A stretch of DNA of 64,000 nt from Garcia nutans (GCA_947685225.1 CANTUV010000012.1:868001-932000), one strand, 5' to 3'. Counted from the first letter of the stretch, positions 21,804 through 35,993 are shown. Notes: generated from the sequence alone by a model not told the origin. A program made the numbers and translations.

Positions 21804-24800
21804 GGTGACTCAGGTGTGAAGACAAAGACCCAACTTTTGGCTGACAAGTCAGTTTTTAAGATCTTATTAATGACCATAATTGCTGCCAGCTCGGAACCCG
21901 AGCTTCATGACTCCAAAGATGATTTTGTTGTGAATATTTGCCGTCATTTTGCAATGATATTTCATATTGATTATACTTCATCCAACCCTTCAATTCCAAC
22001 ATCTGCTGTCGGGGGCCCAATGCTTCCTTCAAGTGCCAGTGCTTCCAGGTCAAAGAATAGTAGTTCTAATCTGAAAGAGTTAGATCCCTTGATACTCTTA
22101 GATGCTTTGGTCGATGTGCTGATAGATGAGAATAGAGTCCATGCCAAAGCTTGCTCTTGGTGCTCTAAATTTGTTTGCTGAAACACTTCTGTTCCTTGCT
22201 CGTTCGAAACATGCTGATGTACTAATGTCAAGAGGAGGTCCAGGTACTCCAATGATTGTCTCTAGTCCATCAATGAATCCTGTATATTCACCACCACCAA
22301 GTGTTCGCATCCCAGTTTTTGAGCAACTTTTGCCTTGTCTTTTGCATTGTTGTTGTGGAAGTACATGGCAAGCACAAATGGGAGGTGTTATGGGAGTTGG
22401 AGCATTGGTAGGAAAAGTCACTGTTGAGACTTTGTGCCTTTTCCAAGTGACGATAGTGCGGGCCCTGGTATATGTTCTCAAAAGGCTTCCTCTTTATACT
22501 AGCAAAGAGCAGGAAGAGACTAGTCAAGTGCTTACGCAGGTACTGCGTGTGGTGAATAATGTCGATGAAGCAAACAGTGATTCTCGCAGGCAGAGTTTTC
22601 AAGGGGTGGTTGATTTTTTAGCTTCAGAATTATTCAATCCCAATGCATCTATTATTGTGAGAAAGAATGTGCAATCATGCTTGGCACTCTTGGCTAGTAG
22701 GACTGGCAGTGAGGTATCCGAGTTGCTTGAGCCTCTTTATCAGCCTTTGCTTCAGCCTCTTATTATGCGACCTCTCCGGTCAAAGACTGTTGATCAACAG
22801 GTACTTTTGGTTGCTATTGACAATTGATGTAATTCCTCAATTCTCTTCACTAAATTGATTTGATGGCGTGTAGGTTGGGACAGTTACAGCTTTGAATTTT
22901 TGCCTGGCCTTGAGGCCTCCTCTTCTCAAGTTGACTCAAGAGCTGGTCAACTTTCTCCAAGAAGCATTGCAAATAGCTGAGGCGGATGAAACTGTATGGG
23001 TTGTAAAGTTTATGAATCCTAAAATGGCTACATCATTAAATAAACTTCGAAGAGCTTGTATAGAGCTTCTCTGTACTACTATGGCATGGGCAGATTTCAA
23101 AACTCCAAATCATGCTGAACTGCGTGCTAAGATAATTTCCATGTTCTTCAAGTCTTTGACATGTCAAACACCAGAAATTGTAGCGGTTGCTAAGGAAGGT
23201 TTACGACAGGTATTTTTGAGCTTTTATCCATTTGCTGGATGTGTTTATTAGTATGTTCTCTCTTTTCACCTTCTTTATCTTCTTCTCCTTGTCATTGTCT
23301 TTTTTTGCTTGGTCATGATGTGGGTTCAACTGTAGATTATAAACACTGCAGGGGCAGTTTTTAGAGGGCTGTGACCTACAAATAGTGGTATTGATTATTG
23401 AATAATTCATATGCATGCTTGGCAAGACAATCTTAGTAGTCTTTGTAACATTTGCATCTAGCTGGTCATGAAAGGATAGTTGCTCAAGAAATATAGCCTA
23501 TCGTTTTCTTTACATGTTTAATCCACCCTTTTTTACTTACTATTCATATAATTTTTTGAAGAACTGGTTTCTATTTTCCAATTAACTCAACTAGGGTTTA
23601 ATATTATCTTTGTCATTCTGGCTTTCTGAGCTCTTATCTCTGTTCATCTTTATTTAGCATCAACTATTTTTCCTTGCTCACCTGATATTTACGTTAATTC
23701 TTATTAGGTTATTAATCAGCAAAGGATGCCCAAAGAACTTCTGCAAAGCAGCCTCAGGCCTATTCTAGTAAACTTGTCTCACACAAAAAACCTCAGCATT
23801 CCTCTTCTGGAGGGTCTGGCCCGCCTGCTTGAACTTCTATCCAATTGGTTTAATGTTACCTTGGGTGGCAAGCTGTTGGAACACCTTAGAAAATGGCTAG
23901 AACCTGAAAAGCTTGCCCAGAGTCAGAAGTCATGGAAAGCTGGTGAGGAGCCTAAAATTGCAGCAGGTAAGGCATCTTCATTTTGTATTCCCATGGTAAT
24001 ATTTACATGGTGACTCAGTGTCGGAGTTGGACATATGGATGCATGTTTGCCTACAAATGTATATACCTATATATAAGTATTTATTTTTATGTTCCTATCC
24101 TGGTGGCATTGGATGTCCTAATACATCATGCCTTTTTGTTTTGGTTGTCTGCAGCTATTATTGAGCTTTTTCACTTGCTTCCTCATGCTGCATCAAAGTT
24201 TCTCGATGAACTTGTAACCTTGACCATTGATTTGGAAAGAGCTCTTCCCCCTGGACAAGTTTATAGTGAAATTAACAGTCCATATCGACTTCCTCTAACA
24301 AAATTCTTAAATCGATTTGCAACGCTGGCTGTTGACTATTTTCTTGCTCGATTAAGCGATCCAAAATACTTCAGACGGTAAGATGCTGAAAGGACGTTAT
24401 TTGTGCACTTGGATTATCACGTTATGGATTGTGCTTATCCTTTCAGTTTCCTTGTTGTAACTTGCAGGTTCATGTACATAATACAATCAGATGCTGGCCA
24501 AGTATTGAGAGAAGAACTTGCAAAGTCTCCACAGAAGATACTTGCAAGTGCCTTTCCTGAGTTTCTGCCAAAACAGGACGCAACAATTACACCTCAATCT
24601 TCAACTGCACCTGGTGCTTTAGTAGGTGATGAAAGCCTTATTGCCTCTCCATCTGATGGTACTAATTTACCATCTATACCCCATGTGGCAACTTCAGATG
24701 CTTACTTTCAAGGGCTTGTACTTATTAAAACATTGGTGAAACTGATCCCTGTCTGGTTGCATAGTAATCATTTTGTATTTGATACTCTGGTACTAGTGTG

Positions 24801-27800
24801 GAAGTCACCTGCAAGAACTTCTCGTTTGCACAACGAACAAGAGCTGAACTTAGTGCAAGTAAGTTTAGTTACTATATAAGCACAAGTAATAATTTCTGCC
24901 ATATAAATCTTCATCTGTTATGTGATAGTGCTGAAACTTTCAAACAATACTTGATGATCTTATTAAATGATGAAAAATATTAGTTGAGTGATTCTAAATA
25001 CATGGGTGAGCAACAGATAATGCTGAAAACCAAATATGCTGAACAAGTTTTGATTCTTCTGTTCTGATAATATTTTCTCTCTTCTGCTGTCCTCTATTAA
25101 GTGCTGCCTTTTGACTAAGCATTTTATGCTTTATATCTTCGCATTTCAAAGAAAAAAACCCCTCCCTCTCCTTCTCATACTTGTCTTTCTGTCTTTGCAC
25201 CTGGTTGGCTTGGTTGTGATATAAGTTTCTGTAGTTGGATTGATCCCTCTGAGACATAATTGACTAGTCATGAAGCCAACTTCAAATTGGAACTCTCTAT
25301 ATTGTCAAAACAGAGAAATGTGACTTTATCGGATTAGGCAAATTGACTTGTTTTTAAATGTTTGCTCATTCATAACTCATGTTTTTAATTTTTTCGTTGT
25401 TATTTTTATTTATTTATTTTTTTTGCAGATTGTCCTTGTGAATAGTTATTGTCCAGTGACTAACAGACAGCCTTTGGATCTTTTATTAAATGCAGATTAA
25501 AGAAAGCAAATGGCTTGTCAAATGCTTCCTGAATTACTTACGACATGATAAAACTGAAGTCAACGTTCTATTTGATATTCTCTCCATTTTCTTGTTTCAT
25601 AGTCGTATTGACTATACATTTTTGAAGGAGTTTTATATTATTGAGGTACATAGCTCCATATGATTTTTTTTGGTGTTCTAAATATCTTTCCCAGTTGATT
25701 TGATAGTGGTATGGGTTAAATAAATAATCATCCTTTGTACCAGGTTGCTGAAGGTTATTCACCCAACTTGAAGAGATCACTTCTCTTGCATTTTTTGAAC
25801 CTTTTCCAATCAAAACAACTTGGTCATGATCATTTGGTGGTTGTGATGCAAATGCTTATTCTTCCAATGCTTGCACATGCCTTCCAGAATAGCCAAAGTT
25901 GGGAGGTTGTTGACCCTGGTATTATAAAGACAATAGTTGACAAACTACTTGATCCACCAGAAGAGGTCATCTTCTAACGTTTTTCTTTGTTTTTATTCAT
26001 TTCAATAAATTTTTTAATGGTTCTTTTTCTTTATTTTTGTTCATTTCAAAAAAATTTTTGATGGTTCTTTCTTATTCTACATAATTTTATTTCTTAAATG
26101 TAATTTCATTTTCCTAATTTTTAATTATTTTGCATTTCTTTATAGGTTTCTGCTGAATATGATGAGCCTTTGAGGATAGAACTTTTGCAGCTTGCCACTT
26201 TACTTCTTAAATATCTGCAAAATGACCTTGTTCATCATAGGAAAGAGATTATTAAATTTGGCTGGAATCATCTCAAGCGTGAAGACAGTGCTAGTAAGCA
26301 ATGGGCCTTTGTCAATGTTTGTCACTTCTTGCAGGCTTATCAAGCCCCAGAAAAATTATACTTCAGGTATCTTCATAAATCACAATGAATTTGATTACAG
26401 TAGCAGTTAATTGATATCAGTTTGTATCGTTTTGCTAGTTATGATGTCACTTCACCCTTACGTGTTCTCCTGGCTTCTTTTCTTCTCTTCTCTATTTTTT
26501 GGAAGGGGTTTGGGTTGGAATTTGTTATTTGTTTACTTATTTATAGCATTGATTGGAAAATTTTACATATTTCATTTCTGCTTTGAAGTTATTGGATTCT
26601 CGACTATGAGGATCTAGTATATATAGTGCACAGAGGCTGTGGTTACCATACCCTAGTGGTGGTTGATTATTTTTGTGGCTTTGCTCACAAATTTTGTAGT
26701 AGTTTAGTGTATTACTGTTGTTTGGGCTAATCAGCTTTGAGCACAAGTGTGGCATTTGTGTATCATTCCATTTATTCAAGGTGACAAAAGATCCTGAAAC
26801 GGATTAAAAAATGCAGGTTTTTGTTGCGCTTCTCAGAACTTGCCAGCCTGAAAACAAACTGCTGGTCAAGCAGGCCCTTGATATACTAATGCCAGCATTA
26901 CCAAAAAGGTTGCCTCATGGGGATTCTCGCATGCCTATTTGGATTAGATACACAAAAAAAATTTTGGTTGAAGAAGGTCACTCCAATCCAAATCTGATTC
27001 ACATTTTCCAGCTCATTGTGCGTCATTCAGATCTCTTCTACAGTTGTAGAGCACAGTTTGTACCTCAGATGGTCAATTCTCTCAGTCGGCTTGGATTGCC
27101 ATGCAATACTATAGCAGAAAACAGGCGTCTTGCCATTGAACTGGCTGGATTGGTGGTTGGTTGGGAAAGGCAAAGGCAAACTGAAATGAAAATTGTGACT
27201 GATAGTGATGTCCCAGGTCAGACTAGTGATGGATTGAACCCTGGCTCTGCTGTTGCTGATTCAAAGCGTGCAATGGATGGATCTACATTCCCTGAAGATC
27301 CAAGTAAGAGAGTTAAAGTTGAACCTGGTCTGCAATCCCTTTGTGTTATGTCACCTGGCGGTGCATCATCAATCCCTAACATTGAAACCCCAGGACCTGG
27401 TGGCCAACCTGATGAAGAGTTTAAACCAAATGCTGCGATGGAAGAAATGATTATAAATTTTCTTATAAGGGTAAGGCTTTCTTTAAAATTTTGCATCTCT
27501 TAAATGGGCAAGCTTTGCTAGGGATTTTCTTGATGCTGTGCATTTTCTGGTTACAAGCTACTGCCCTTGTAGATTTAGGCCTTAAAGCTCTCTAAACTGT
27601 TATGTCTATGGGTGAAATCTAGATTGTTGACGGGAAAGATTAATATATTGCATTGTATTTTTTGTTCAAGTCCAAAGCTCATACTTTGCACCAATTATAC
27701 TTTGTATTCTTTAACCTTTCCTTTTAGATTAGGTAAAATCTTCTTACCTCTGGTAAAACTTTAATCCTCACTTGAGTCAAATAATGTTCCTACCTATGCA

Positions 27801-30364
27801 TAATCAATGATGGATGTTTCATAAAGAGTTATGCCCTGTTTATCAATGCATGCATAATAACGGAAACAGAATGCATGAAATGTTTATGTTATTGTGTTAT
27901 ATGTGATTTCTAGTATGACTGTCAATTTTCCACTTATATGTCAACAAAGGCCATGCTCTACCCTGATACAGATGGAAAATATCTCATGCTTCACTCTGCA
28001 AAATTGAGATTTGAGACATTTATTTTCTCATTTGAGTTACCTTTGTGGTGCTTTATGTATTGCCGTGGCCTATATTTACTGTACTCCTGGTAGCCCAATC
28101 ACTCTGCTTAAAAGGTTGTATTGTTCTTGATGTCTGTACTTTGCCATGCTTATTGTGGTCATTCTGCTTAATTGTTTGTCTTTAATGGAGTCATGAAGTT
28201 CAATGAATGTGAGACAGGTTGCCTTGGTCATAGAGCCCAAGGATAAAGAAGCAAGCACCATGTACAAACAAGCTCTGGATCTGCTTTCACAAGCTCTGGA
28301 GGTGTGGCCAAATGCCAATGTTAAATTCAATACTTGGAAAAACTTCTCACCAGCATCCAGCCATCGCAGTCAAAGGACCCTTCAACAGCTCTCGCACAAG
28401 GCTTGGATGTAATGAACAAGGTTTTGGAGAAGCAGCCTCATTTGTTTATTAGAAATAACATCACCCAGATATCTCTAGTGTGTAACCCACAGTGTACATC
28501 TTCTTGTTTGAATTTTTTGCTTCTTTATTTACAATTTCTATTTAAATTATTATTTTAATGGTTGTTTCTCTAATTTATAACAGATTCTGGAACCATGTTT
28601 CAAACATAAAATGTTAGATGCTGGAAAGTCACTATGCTCTCTGCTGAAGATGGTCTTTGTTGCCTATCCGCCAAATGCAGCTAGTACACCAACAGATGTG
28701 AAGCAATTGCATCAGAAAGTTGATGAGCTGATACAGAAGCATATCAATATTCTTACAGCACCCCAGACGTCGGGTGAGGACAACTCTGCTAATTCAGTTA
28801 GCTTTGTGCTGCTTGTCATTAAGACCTTGACAGAGGTAGAGAAGCACATTGAACCATATTTCTTGGTTCGCATCTTCCAACGCCTGGCACGTGATATGGG
28901 ATTATCAGCCGGTTCTCATCTGAGACAAGTAGTCCACTGCCACCTTTGATATATTAATATTTTCAACTTCCTTTTTTGTTTTTGTGCTACTTTCTGAAGT
29001 CTTTAGTTTTTTGGTAAATTGGAAATTCTAAGGGTATCGGGGCTACAAGGGAGGCACTTGATCATTGGGGTCAATGGAATATTCTTAGGTTTTAATTGCA
29101 TATCTTTGTGATTTTGATAATTTTGTTCTCTTTGTGATATGTTTTCATTTTTGTACATAAGACTGTACCTCTTATTATTGTGCCAATCATATATTTACAT
29201 TGTGGTGTTTGACTCTTGAAAATAATCTTCTATTGTATAGATTTGGGCCTTGTAAATACTGATTCTCATCTTTTTGGTGCTAAAGAAAGTATTTCATAGA
29301 AAGGTCTCAACTCATTGTCTAGATTAATATCTCCCTCTCTCAAAGGACAAAAATTCCTCTCTATGGGTTTTTTGTTTGTAAATCATAAATCTATTACCTT
29401 GTAGAATCTTTATATTCTGATTGTATGTTCCTCATTTACTCTGCATTTTACTGATTTACATTGACTTATTGTCTGCATCAGGGTCAGAGAACAGATCCAG
29501 AAGTTTCTTCTCGTCAAGGTTCTGATCTCGGTGCTGTCATCTCTAATCTGAAATCTGTGCTGAAGCTTATCAGTGAAAAGGTCATGGTTGTGGCTGAGTG
29601 CAAGAGATCTGCAACTCAAATCTTGAATTCCTTGCTCTCAGAGAAGGGCACTGATGCTAGTGTGCTGATTTGCATTCTAGATGTGGTAAAAGGGTGGATT
29701 GAAGATGATTTCAGCAAACATGGAGCAGTCCAATCGAGTGCTTTTCTTAATCCAAAGGAAATAGTCTCTTTTCTTCAAAAGCTTTCACAAGTAGATAAGC
29801 AAAACTTCCAACCTGAGGCTTTAGAAGAGTGGGACAGGAAATATCTTCAACTTCTTTATGGAATTTGTGCTGATTCAAACAAGTATTAATTTTAGCAAAT
29901 ACTAATGGGAGATTTGCATTGATGTGGATTTTAATAATCTGAGCTTGACTATCAGATATCCACTGGCATTACGTCAAGAGGTGTTTCAGAAGGTGGAAAG
30001 ACAATTCATGCTTGGTTTGCGTGCAAAGGATCCTGACATTAGGATAAAATTCTTCTCACTTTATCATGAATCTCTTGGGAAAACATTGTTTACAAGACTA
30101 CAGTTTATCATCCAAGTCCAGGATTGGGAAGCTTTAAGTGATGTTTTCTGGCTCAAACAAGGTCTTGATCTGCTTCTGGCTATCTTAGTTGAGGATAAAC
30201 CCATCACACTTGCCCCAAACTCTGCCAGGGTGCTGCCACTCTTAATGTCAAGTTCTCTTCCAGATGGTTCTGGCATGCAACAACAGGTTACTGATGTTCC
30301 AGACAGTCTTGAGGAAGCACCCTTAACTTTAGATAGCCTTGTCCTTAAGCATGCTCAGTTTTTG
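21804..30364 (+). pseudogene. Tra1 block 2: central HEAT-repeat exons, with three frameshifts
   Basis: Thirteen exons run from GDSGVKTKTQ (21804) to HAQFL (30364). The sequence is strongly conserved with plant Tra1, e.g. PSMNPVYSPPPSVRIPVFEQ near 22270-22325. Exon sums confirm phase except three: 21804-22800 is one base over (extra T near 22152), 26146-26366 is one short (five A's where six are expected, near 26351), and 28218-28477 is one short (near 28330). A 73-bp intron (29883-29955) is kept. The last exon can end at GTGAGA (30365) in frame, or at 30384 where the usual conserved residues would be out of frame by one base. An AG microsatellite lies in the following intron (30731-30752). 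Confidence 0.92.
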
Positions 30365-30807
30365 GTGAGACCAGCAAACTTCAGGTTGTTGCATTCGTAT
30401 TTATCTTTTCTGAACTTAATGATGTCATATTGAATGCTTTAGGAGCTAATTATCCATTTATTAATCTGTGATCTTTCATTATTTATGGAAGTGCACTCTG
30501 TTACTATGTTGTGTTCTCTAGTTTTACCCTTTTATAGTTTAAACTTGGTCAGTTAAGTAGCAAGGGTTGACTCATACTTGTTTGGTTTTTCCCCAGTTTT
30601 ACCTGTTTCTTTAGTACTTGAGAGAAGAGCATTGTTGAATTGTTCTTTACTCGAGTGTGAATTTAGTAACAGTGTGTGTCCACTCATTTGAAGCTCTGAC
30701 TGGTAATTGAGACTTGGTTGCTGCCTGGCTAGAGAGAGAGAGAGAGAGATAGAGTCTGGTTTGCCTAGATCTGTTATCACAGATTAACTTCTTTTCAATT
30801 CTTGCAG

Positions 30808-33517
30808 GTAGCTGATCTTGTTATTCCATTGAGAGAGTTGGCTCATACAGATGCTAACGTTGCGCACCATTTGTGGGTGCTGGTATTTCCCATTGTTTGG
30901 GTGACCTTGCATAAAGAAGAACAAGTAACTTTAGCTAAACCAATGATTACTCTCCTATCGAAGGATTATCACAAGAAGCAACAAGCCAGCAGACCCAACG
31001 TAGTGCAAGCACTTCTAGAGGGCCTTCAGTTGAGCCACCCTCAACCTCGGATGCCAAGTGAACTAATTAAATATATTGGAAAGACTTACAATGCATGGCA
31101 CATTGCGTTGGCTTTATTGGAAAGTCATGTCATGTTGTTCATGAATGACGCTAAGTGTTCTGAGTCACTGGCTGAGCTTTATCGTTTGCTCAATGAAGAA
31201 GATATGAGATATGGGTTGTGGAAGAAAAGGTCAATCACTGCAGAGACCAAAGCTGGACTTTCACTAGTTCAACATGGTTACTGGCAGCGTGCTCAAAGCC
31301 TCTTTTACCAAGCTATGGTCAAGGCAACCCAAGGCACATACAATAACACAGTACCCAAGGCTGAGATGTGTCTTTGGGAAGAACAATGGCTTTATTGTGC
31401 AAGTCAACTCAGTCAATGGGATGCCTTAGTTGATTTTGGTAAAAGTATTGAGAATTATGAAATTCTTCTTGATACTCTTTGGAAATTGCCTGATTGGACA
31501 TACATGAAGGATCATGTTATTCCCAAAGCTCAGGTGGAAGAAACTCCAAAGCTTCGTTTGATTCAATCCTTCTTTGCTCTTCATGATAGAAATACAAATG
31601 GTGTTGGGGATGCTGAAAACATAGTTGGGAAAGGTGTTGATCTTGCATTAGAACAGTGGTGGCAGTTACCTGAAATGTCAGTTCATGCTAGGATTCTGCT
31701 TTTGCAACAATTCCAGCAGTTGGTTGAAGTTCAAGAGTCAGCTCGAATTCTTGTGGACATTGCCAATGGAAATAAACTTTCTGGCAGTTCTGTGGTTGGT
31801 GTGCATGGTAATCTTTATGCAGATCTCAAGGACATCCTTGAGACTTGGAGACTCAGAACACCAAATGAATGGGATAATATGTCTGTTTGGTATGATTTGC
31901 TGCAGTGGAGAAATGAAATGTATAATGCTGTCATCGATGCATTCAAGGATTTTGGCAACACAAATTCACAACTCCGTGATCTTGGCTATCGCGATAAAGC
32001 TTGGAATGTAAATAAGCTTGCTCATATTGCTCGTAAGCAAGGTCTTTATGATGTTTGTGTGACAATTCTGGATAAGATGTACGACCATTTAACCATGGAA
32101 GTGCAGGTATCTACATTTCTGTCTGTCTGTCTAGCCTAGGAAGTAGGAGGTAGCTTTTCCAATTGAAAAAGTTCATCTTTTTTTCTTTTTTCTTTTTTTC
32201 AAATTTGTCACGGATGTGCTGATGTGAATTTATGGAAGCCCTAGAATATTCTTCCACCATCTCCTGATTTGGTTGAACTATTTCATTGGTTCTTTTGTTG
32301 CATGTTTGCAGGAAGCTTTTGTCAAGATAAGAGAACAAGCGAAGGCTTATCTAGAGATGAAGGGAGAGCTTATTAATGGTCTCCGTTTGATCAACACCAC
32401 TAGCCTGGAATATTTTCCTGTGAAACATAAAGCAGGGATTTTTCGTCTTAAGGGGGATTTTCTTGTAAAGCTAAGTGACTCTGAAGGTGCCAATCTTGCA
32501 TATTCCAATGCCATCAGCCTTTTCAAAAATTTGCCCAAAGGATGGATAAGCTGGGGAAACTATTGTGACATGGTATGCATTTTTGTTCACTTTTCTTATT
32601 GCTAGCATTGTTGCGGACATGGTAAATTGGTAATGATTTGTCATCTTGATTTTTCAGGCTTATAAGGAAACCCATGATGAGATTTGGCTGGAATATGCTG
32701 TTAGTTGCTTTCTTCAAGGTATAAAATTTGGTGTTTCCAATTCCAGAAGCCATCTGGCTCGGGTTCTGTATCTTCTGAGCTTTGTACTTCCAATGAGCCC
32801 ATGGGGAAGGCATTTGATAAATACTTGGACCAAGTGCCTCACTGGGTTTGGCTTTCTTGGATTCCACAACTATTACTTTCCTTGCAGAGGACAGAGGCAC
32901 CTCATTGCAAACTTGTTTTGTTGAAAATTGCTGCTGTCTATCCACAGGTAGATGTCTGACATTTGGTGTATTAACTGAGAAGATATATTTTTGTACTCGC
33001 AATAATTTTGATATTCTTCCATGACAAATTGCAGGCTTTATATTACTGGCTTCGAACCTATTTGCTGGAGCGTCGTGAAGTTGCAAATAAATCTGAGCAA
33101 GGCAGACTGGCAATGGCTCAGCAAAGAATGCAGCAAAATGGATCTGCTGCTGGAGCTGGTTCCCTTGGAATATCTGATGGAAATGCGAGGGTGCAGGGTC
33201 ATAGTGGAACCACTTTAATGACAGACAATCAAGCTCATCAAGGCCCTCAATCTGGTGGTGGGATTGGGTCTCATGATGGTGGCAACTCTCATGGGCAGGA
33301 AACTGAAAGGCCTGCTACCACAACAGTTGAGACCAGTGTGCATGCAGGGAATGATCAACCATTGCAACAAAATTCTTCTATCAGTGAAACCAGTCAGAAT
33401 GCATTAAGGCGAGGTGGTCTGGGACTCATTGCTTCTGCTGCCAGTGCTTTTGATGCTGCCAAAGACATAATGGAGGCCCTTAGAAGCAAACACACTAATT
33501 TAGCTAGTGAACTTGAG
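30808..33517 (+). pseudogene. Tra1 block 3: FAT domain exons, one frameshift
   Basis: Exons 30808-32106, 32312-32572, 32658-32947 and 33035-33517 encode the FAT region. The first is 433 codons, fully open, and includes HGYWQRAQSLFYQAMVKA and WEEQWLYCASQLSQWDALVD. Exon 32658-32947 has lost one base near 32784 (GTACT for GATACT), so the LARVLYLLSF reading shifts and the conserved HWVWLSWIPQLLLSL continues in another frame. The last exon holds a Gln/Gly/His-rich linker (AQQRMQQNGSAAGAG and following) between FAT and the kinase-like region. Confidence 0.92.
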
Positions 33518-33755
33518 GTGATTGCAATGCTAGATTTTATTGCTATAACCAAATTCTATCTTCATGTTATGCCACAAAATTGAACTTGCTTTGGTGTTTA
33601 CATTCTTCATGCATGACGGTGAACCAAAAAAAAAGTGTCCACTTGATGTTTCATTCTATATGATTGGCTTTCAATATCATGTTTTATTTCTATATTATTT
33701 TCAGTGTAGCTGTACCTAACTACATGACTTGAAAACTAAATTTCCTGGTTTGCAG

Positions 33756-35993
33756 GTCCTGCTTACTGAAATTGGTTCGCGGTTTGTTTCTTTTCCAGAG
33801 GAGAGACTGCTTGCAGTAGTTAATGCACTGCTTCACCGGTGTTACAAGTACCCAACTGCCACCACAGCAGAGGTTCCTCAATCTCTCAAGAAAGAACTGT
33901 CTGGTGTTTGCAGGGCTTGCTTCTCGGCTGATGCCGTGAACAAGCATGTTGATTTTGTGAGAGAATACAAGCTGGATTTTGAGCGTGATCTAGATCCAGA
34001 AAGTACAGTTACCTTCCCTGCCACGCTTTCTGAACTTACTGAGCGATTGAAACGCTGGAAAAATGTTCTTCAGAGCAATGTCGAGGACAGGTTTCCTGCC
34101 GTCTTGAAGCTTGAAGAAGAAAGTAGAGTGTTGCGTGACTTCCATGTTGTTGATGTAGAGGTTCCTGGACAATATTTTAGTGATCAGGTATTCAGTTATT
34201 TTAGTGATCTGCCATATCAATGGATATCTGCTTTGCATATAGAGCTAATCAGATTTTTAGTATGTGGTTTGGGTTCTGTGAACTGATTGTAATTTTTTCT
34301 GGAACTTATGCCAACAAATTGTTTTTTCTTTGGACTTTTATCTGTAATAATGTGTAGCTAATGTAACTGTTTACATTTTCATTGTTTTAGTCCTACAATG
34401 AAATATTCTCCTATAACGAATCTATTTAACCAATTCCAGGACCAGACCATACAGTTAAGTTAGATAGGGTTGGAGCTGATATTAGTATTGTTAGAAGGCA
34501 TGGGAGCAGCTTCCGGCGCTTGACTCTGATTGGATCTGATGGCTCTCAGCGCCATTTTATTGTCCAGACATCTTTGACACCTAATGCCAGGAGCGATGAA
34601 TGTATACTGCAGCTTTTCCGTGTTATGAACCAGATGTTTGATAAGCACAAAGAATCAAGACGTCGCCACATATGCATTCACACTCCAATTATTATTCCTG
34701 TTTGGTCCCAGGTAATAAAATCTGCCTTTGAATTCAAACATGTAGGTCCCACTGACTGTTGCTTCTCTATTTCCTTTATTTTATTTGCTACCAGCCTGCT
34801 TGTACTTCTGATTGCAATTTGTTGCGTGAATTAGGTTTGCATGGTTGAAGATGATTTGATGTGCAGCACTTTTATTGAGGTGTATGAGAACCACTGTGCA
34901 AGGAATGACCGGGAGGCTGATCTTCCAATTACCTACTTCAAGGAGCAATTAAACCAAGCTATATCTGGCCAAATATCACCTGAGACTGTAGATCTTCGGC
35001 ACCAAGCTTATAATGAAAATTATGAAATCACGAAAACTCGTGACTGACAGCATTTTTTCCCAGTACATGTACAAGACCCTGCCGAGTGGCAACCATATGT
35101 GGGCTTTTAAAAAGCAATTTGCAATCCAGTTAGCCCTTTCAAGTTTTATGTCTTTCATGCTTCAAATTGGAGGACGGTCACCAAATAAGATATTATTTGC
35201 TAAAAACACTGGGAAATTTTTCCAAACAGATTTTCATCCAGCATACGATGCAAATGGAATGATAGAGTTTAATGAGCCTGTACCTTTTCGTCTAACAAGG
35301 AACGTGGAGGCCTTCTTCTCTCATTTTGGAGTTGAAGGCCTTATTGTGTCTGCAATGTGTGCTGCAGCACAGGCTGTGGTTTCACCTAAAGTAAGTCTTC
35401 TGAAGATCATCAATTTGATCTAGAAGTCAATCCATAAGGTTATATTGCTGACACGGATTTTCTTAAAATTTCTATATTGCAGCAAAGTCAACATTTATGG
35501 CATCAATTAGCCATGTTTTTCCGAGATGAGCTGCTGTCTTGGTCATGGAGAAGACCACTGGGGGTGCCTTTGGCACCTGTTGCTGGAGGTGGTAGTATGA
35601 ATCCTGTTGACTTCAAACATAAGGTCACTGCAAATGTTGATCATGTTATCAACAGGATCAATGGAATTGCTCCACAGTTTCTCTCCTCTATGGATTCCAA
35701 TTTCATGAAAGCAATTTGTTTGATATAGATCCTGAGGGTTCTGCTATGTTTTGCCAAAATGTGTAATGAAATTAGCCAGTTGCATTGAAAAAGTGATCAC
35801 TTGATTATCAATATTGAATTGAAAGGCATCGCCCTTTAACATTGTGTTTCAATTCTGTGGTGTGTACAGGAGGAAAATGCTGTCGACCCTCCACAGTCAG
35901 TGCAGAGGGGTGTCTGTCACCCGGTTGGTTGAAGCTGCCCTGACGCCGAGAAACTTGTGTATGATGGATCCTACATGGCATCCCTGGTTTTGA
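33756..35993 (+). pseudogene. Tra1 block 4: pseudokinase and FATC exons, heavily damaged
   Basis: Exon 33756-34187 is open. Exon 34440-34711 has lost about seven bases at its 5' edge compared with the conserved reading, then continues with HTVKLDRVGADI and RRLTLIGSDGSQRHFIVQ (PI3K-like fold; the family lacks kinase activity). Exon 34835-35390 has an indel near 35033 giving an early TGA. Exon 35483-~35691 lacks a donor GT where the conserved reading ends. Exon 35870-35993 carries TGTC twice, shifting frame before the FATC end (NLCMMDPTWHPWF, stop 35991-35993). Four lesions in about 2.2 kb make a functional C-terminus impossible without correction. Confidence 0.9.

Larger units (their letters stand above)
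8597..35993 (+). pseudogene. TRA1: Tra1/TRRAP homologue, disrupted copy (27 traceable exons)
   Basis: Tra1/TRRAP is the giant HEAT-FAT-pseudokinase-FATC scaffold that recruits SAGA and NuA4 to activators. Exons: 8597-8654, 8862-9580, 10393-10518, 10615-10700, 11324-11432, 21804-22800, 22874-23209, 23708-23966, 24155-24377, 24468-24858, 25496-25645, 25744-25965, 26146-26366, 26817-27470, 28218-28477, 28584-28928, 29482-29882, 29956-30364, 30808-32106, 32312-32572, 32658-32947, 33035-33517, 33756-34187, 34440-34711, 34835-35390, 35483-~35691, 35870-35993. About 3,300 codons remain, against roughly 3,850-3,900 in plant homologues as I recall them. Lesions: a missing block between 11432 and 21804; +1 near 22152; -1 near 26351; -1 near 28330; -1 near 32784; about 7 bases lost at 34440; an indel near 35033; a lost donor after 35691; TGTC duplicated in the last exon. 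Splice sites elsewhere are kept and exon lengths sum in frame, so decay looks recent. An intact copy probably exists elsewhere (inference). Confidence 0.93.

Noticed and set aside
34440..35993. An active kinase domain
   Set aside because: The sequence matches the Tra1/TRRAP pseudokinase, which lacks catalytic residues, and this copy is frameshifted as well.
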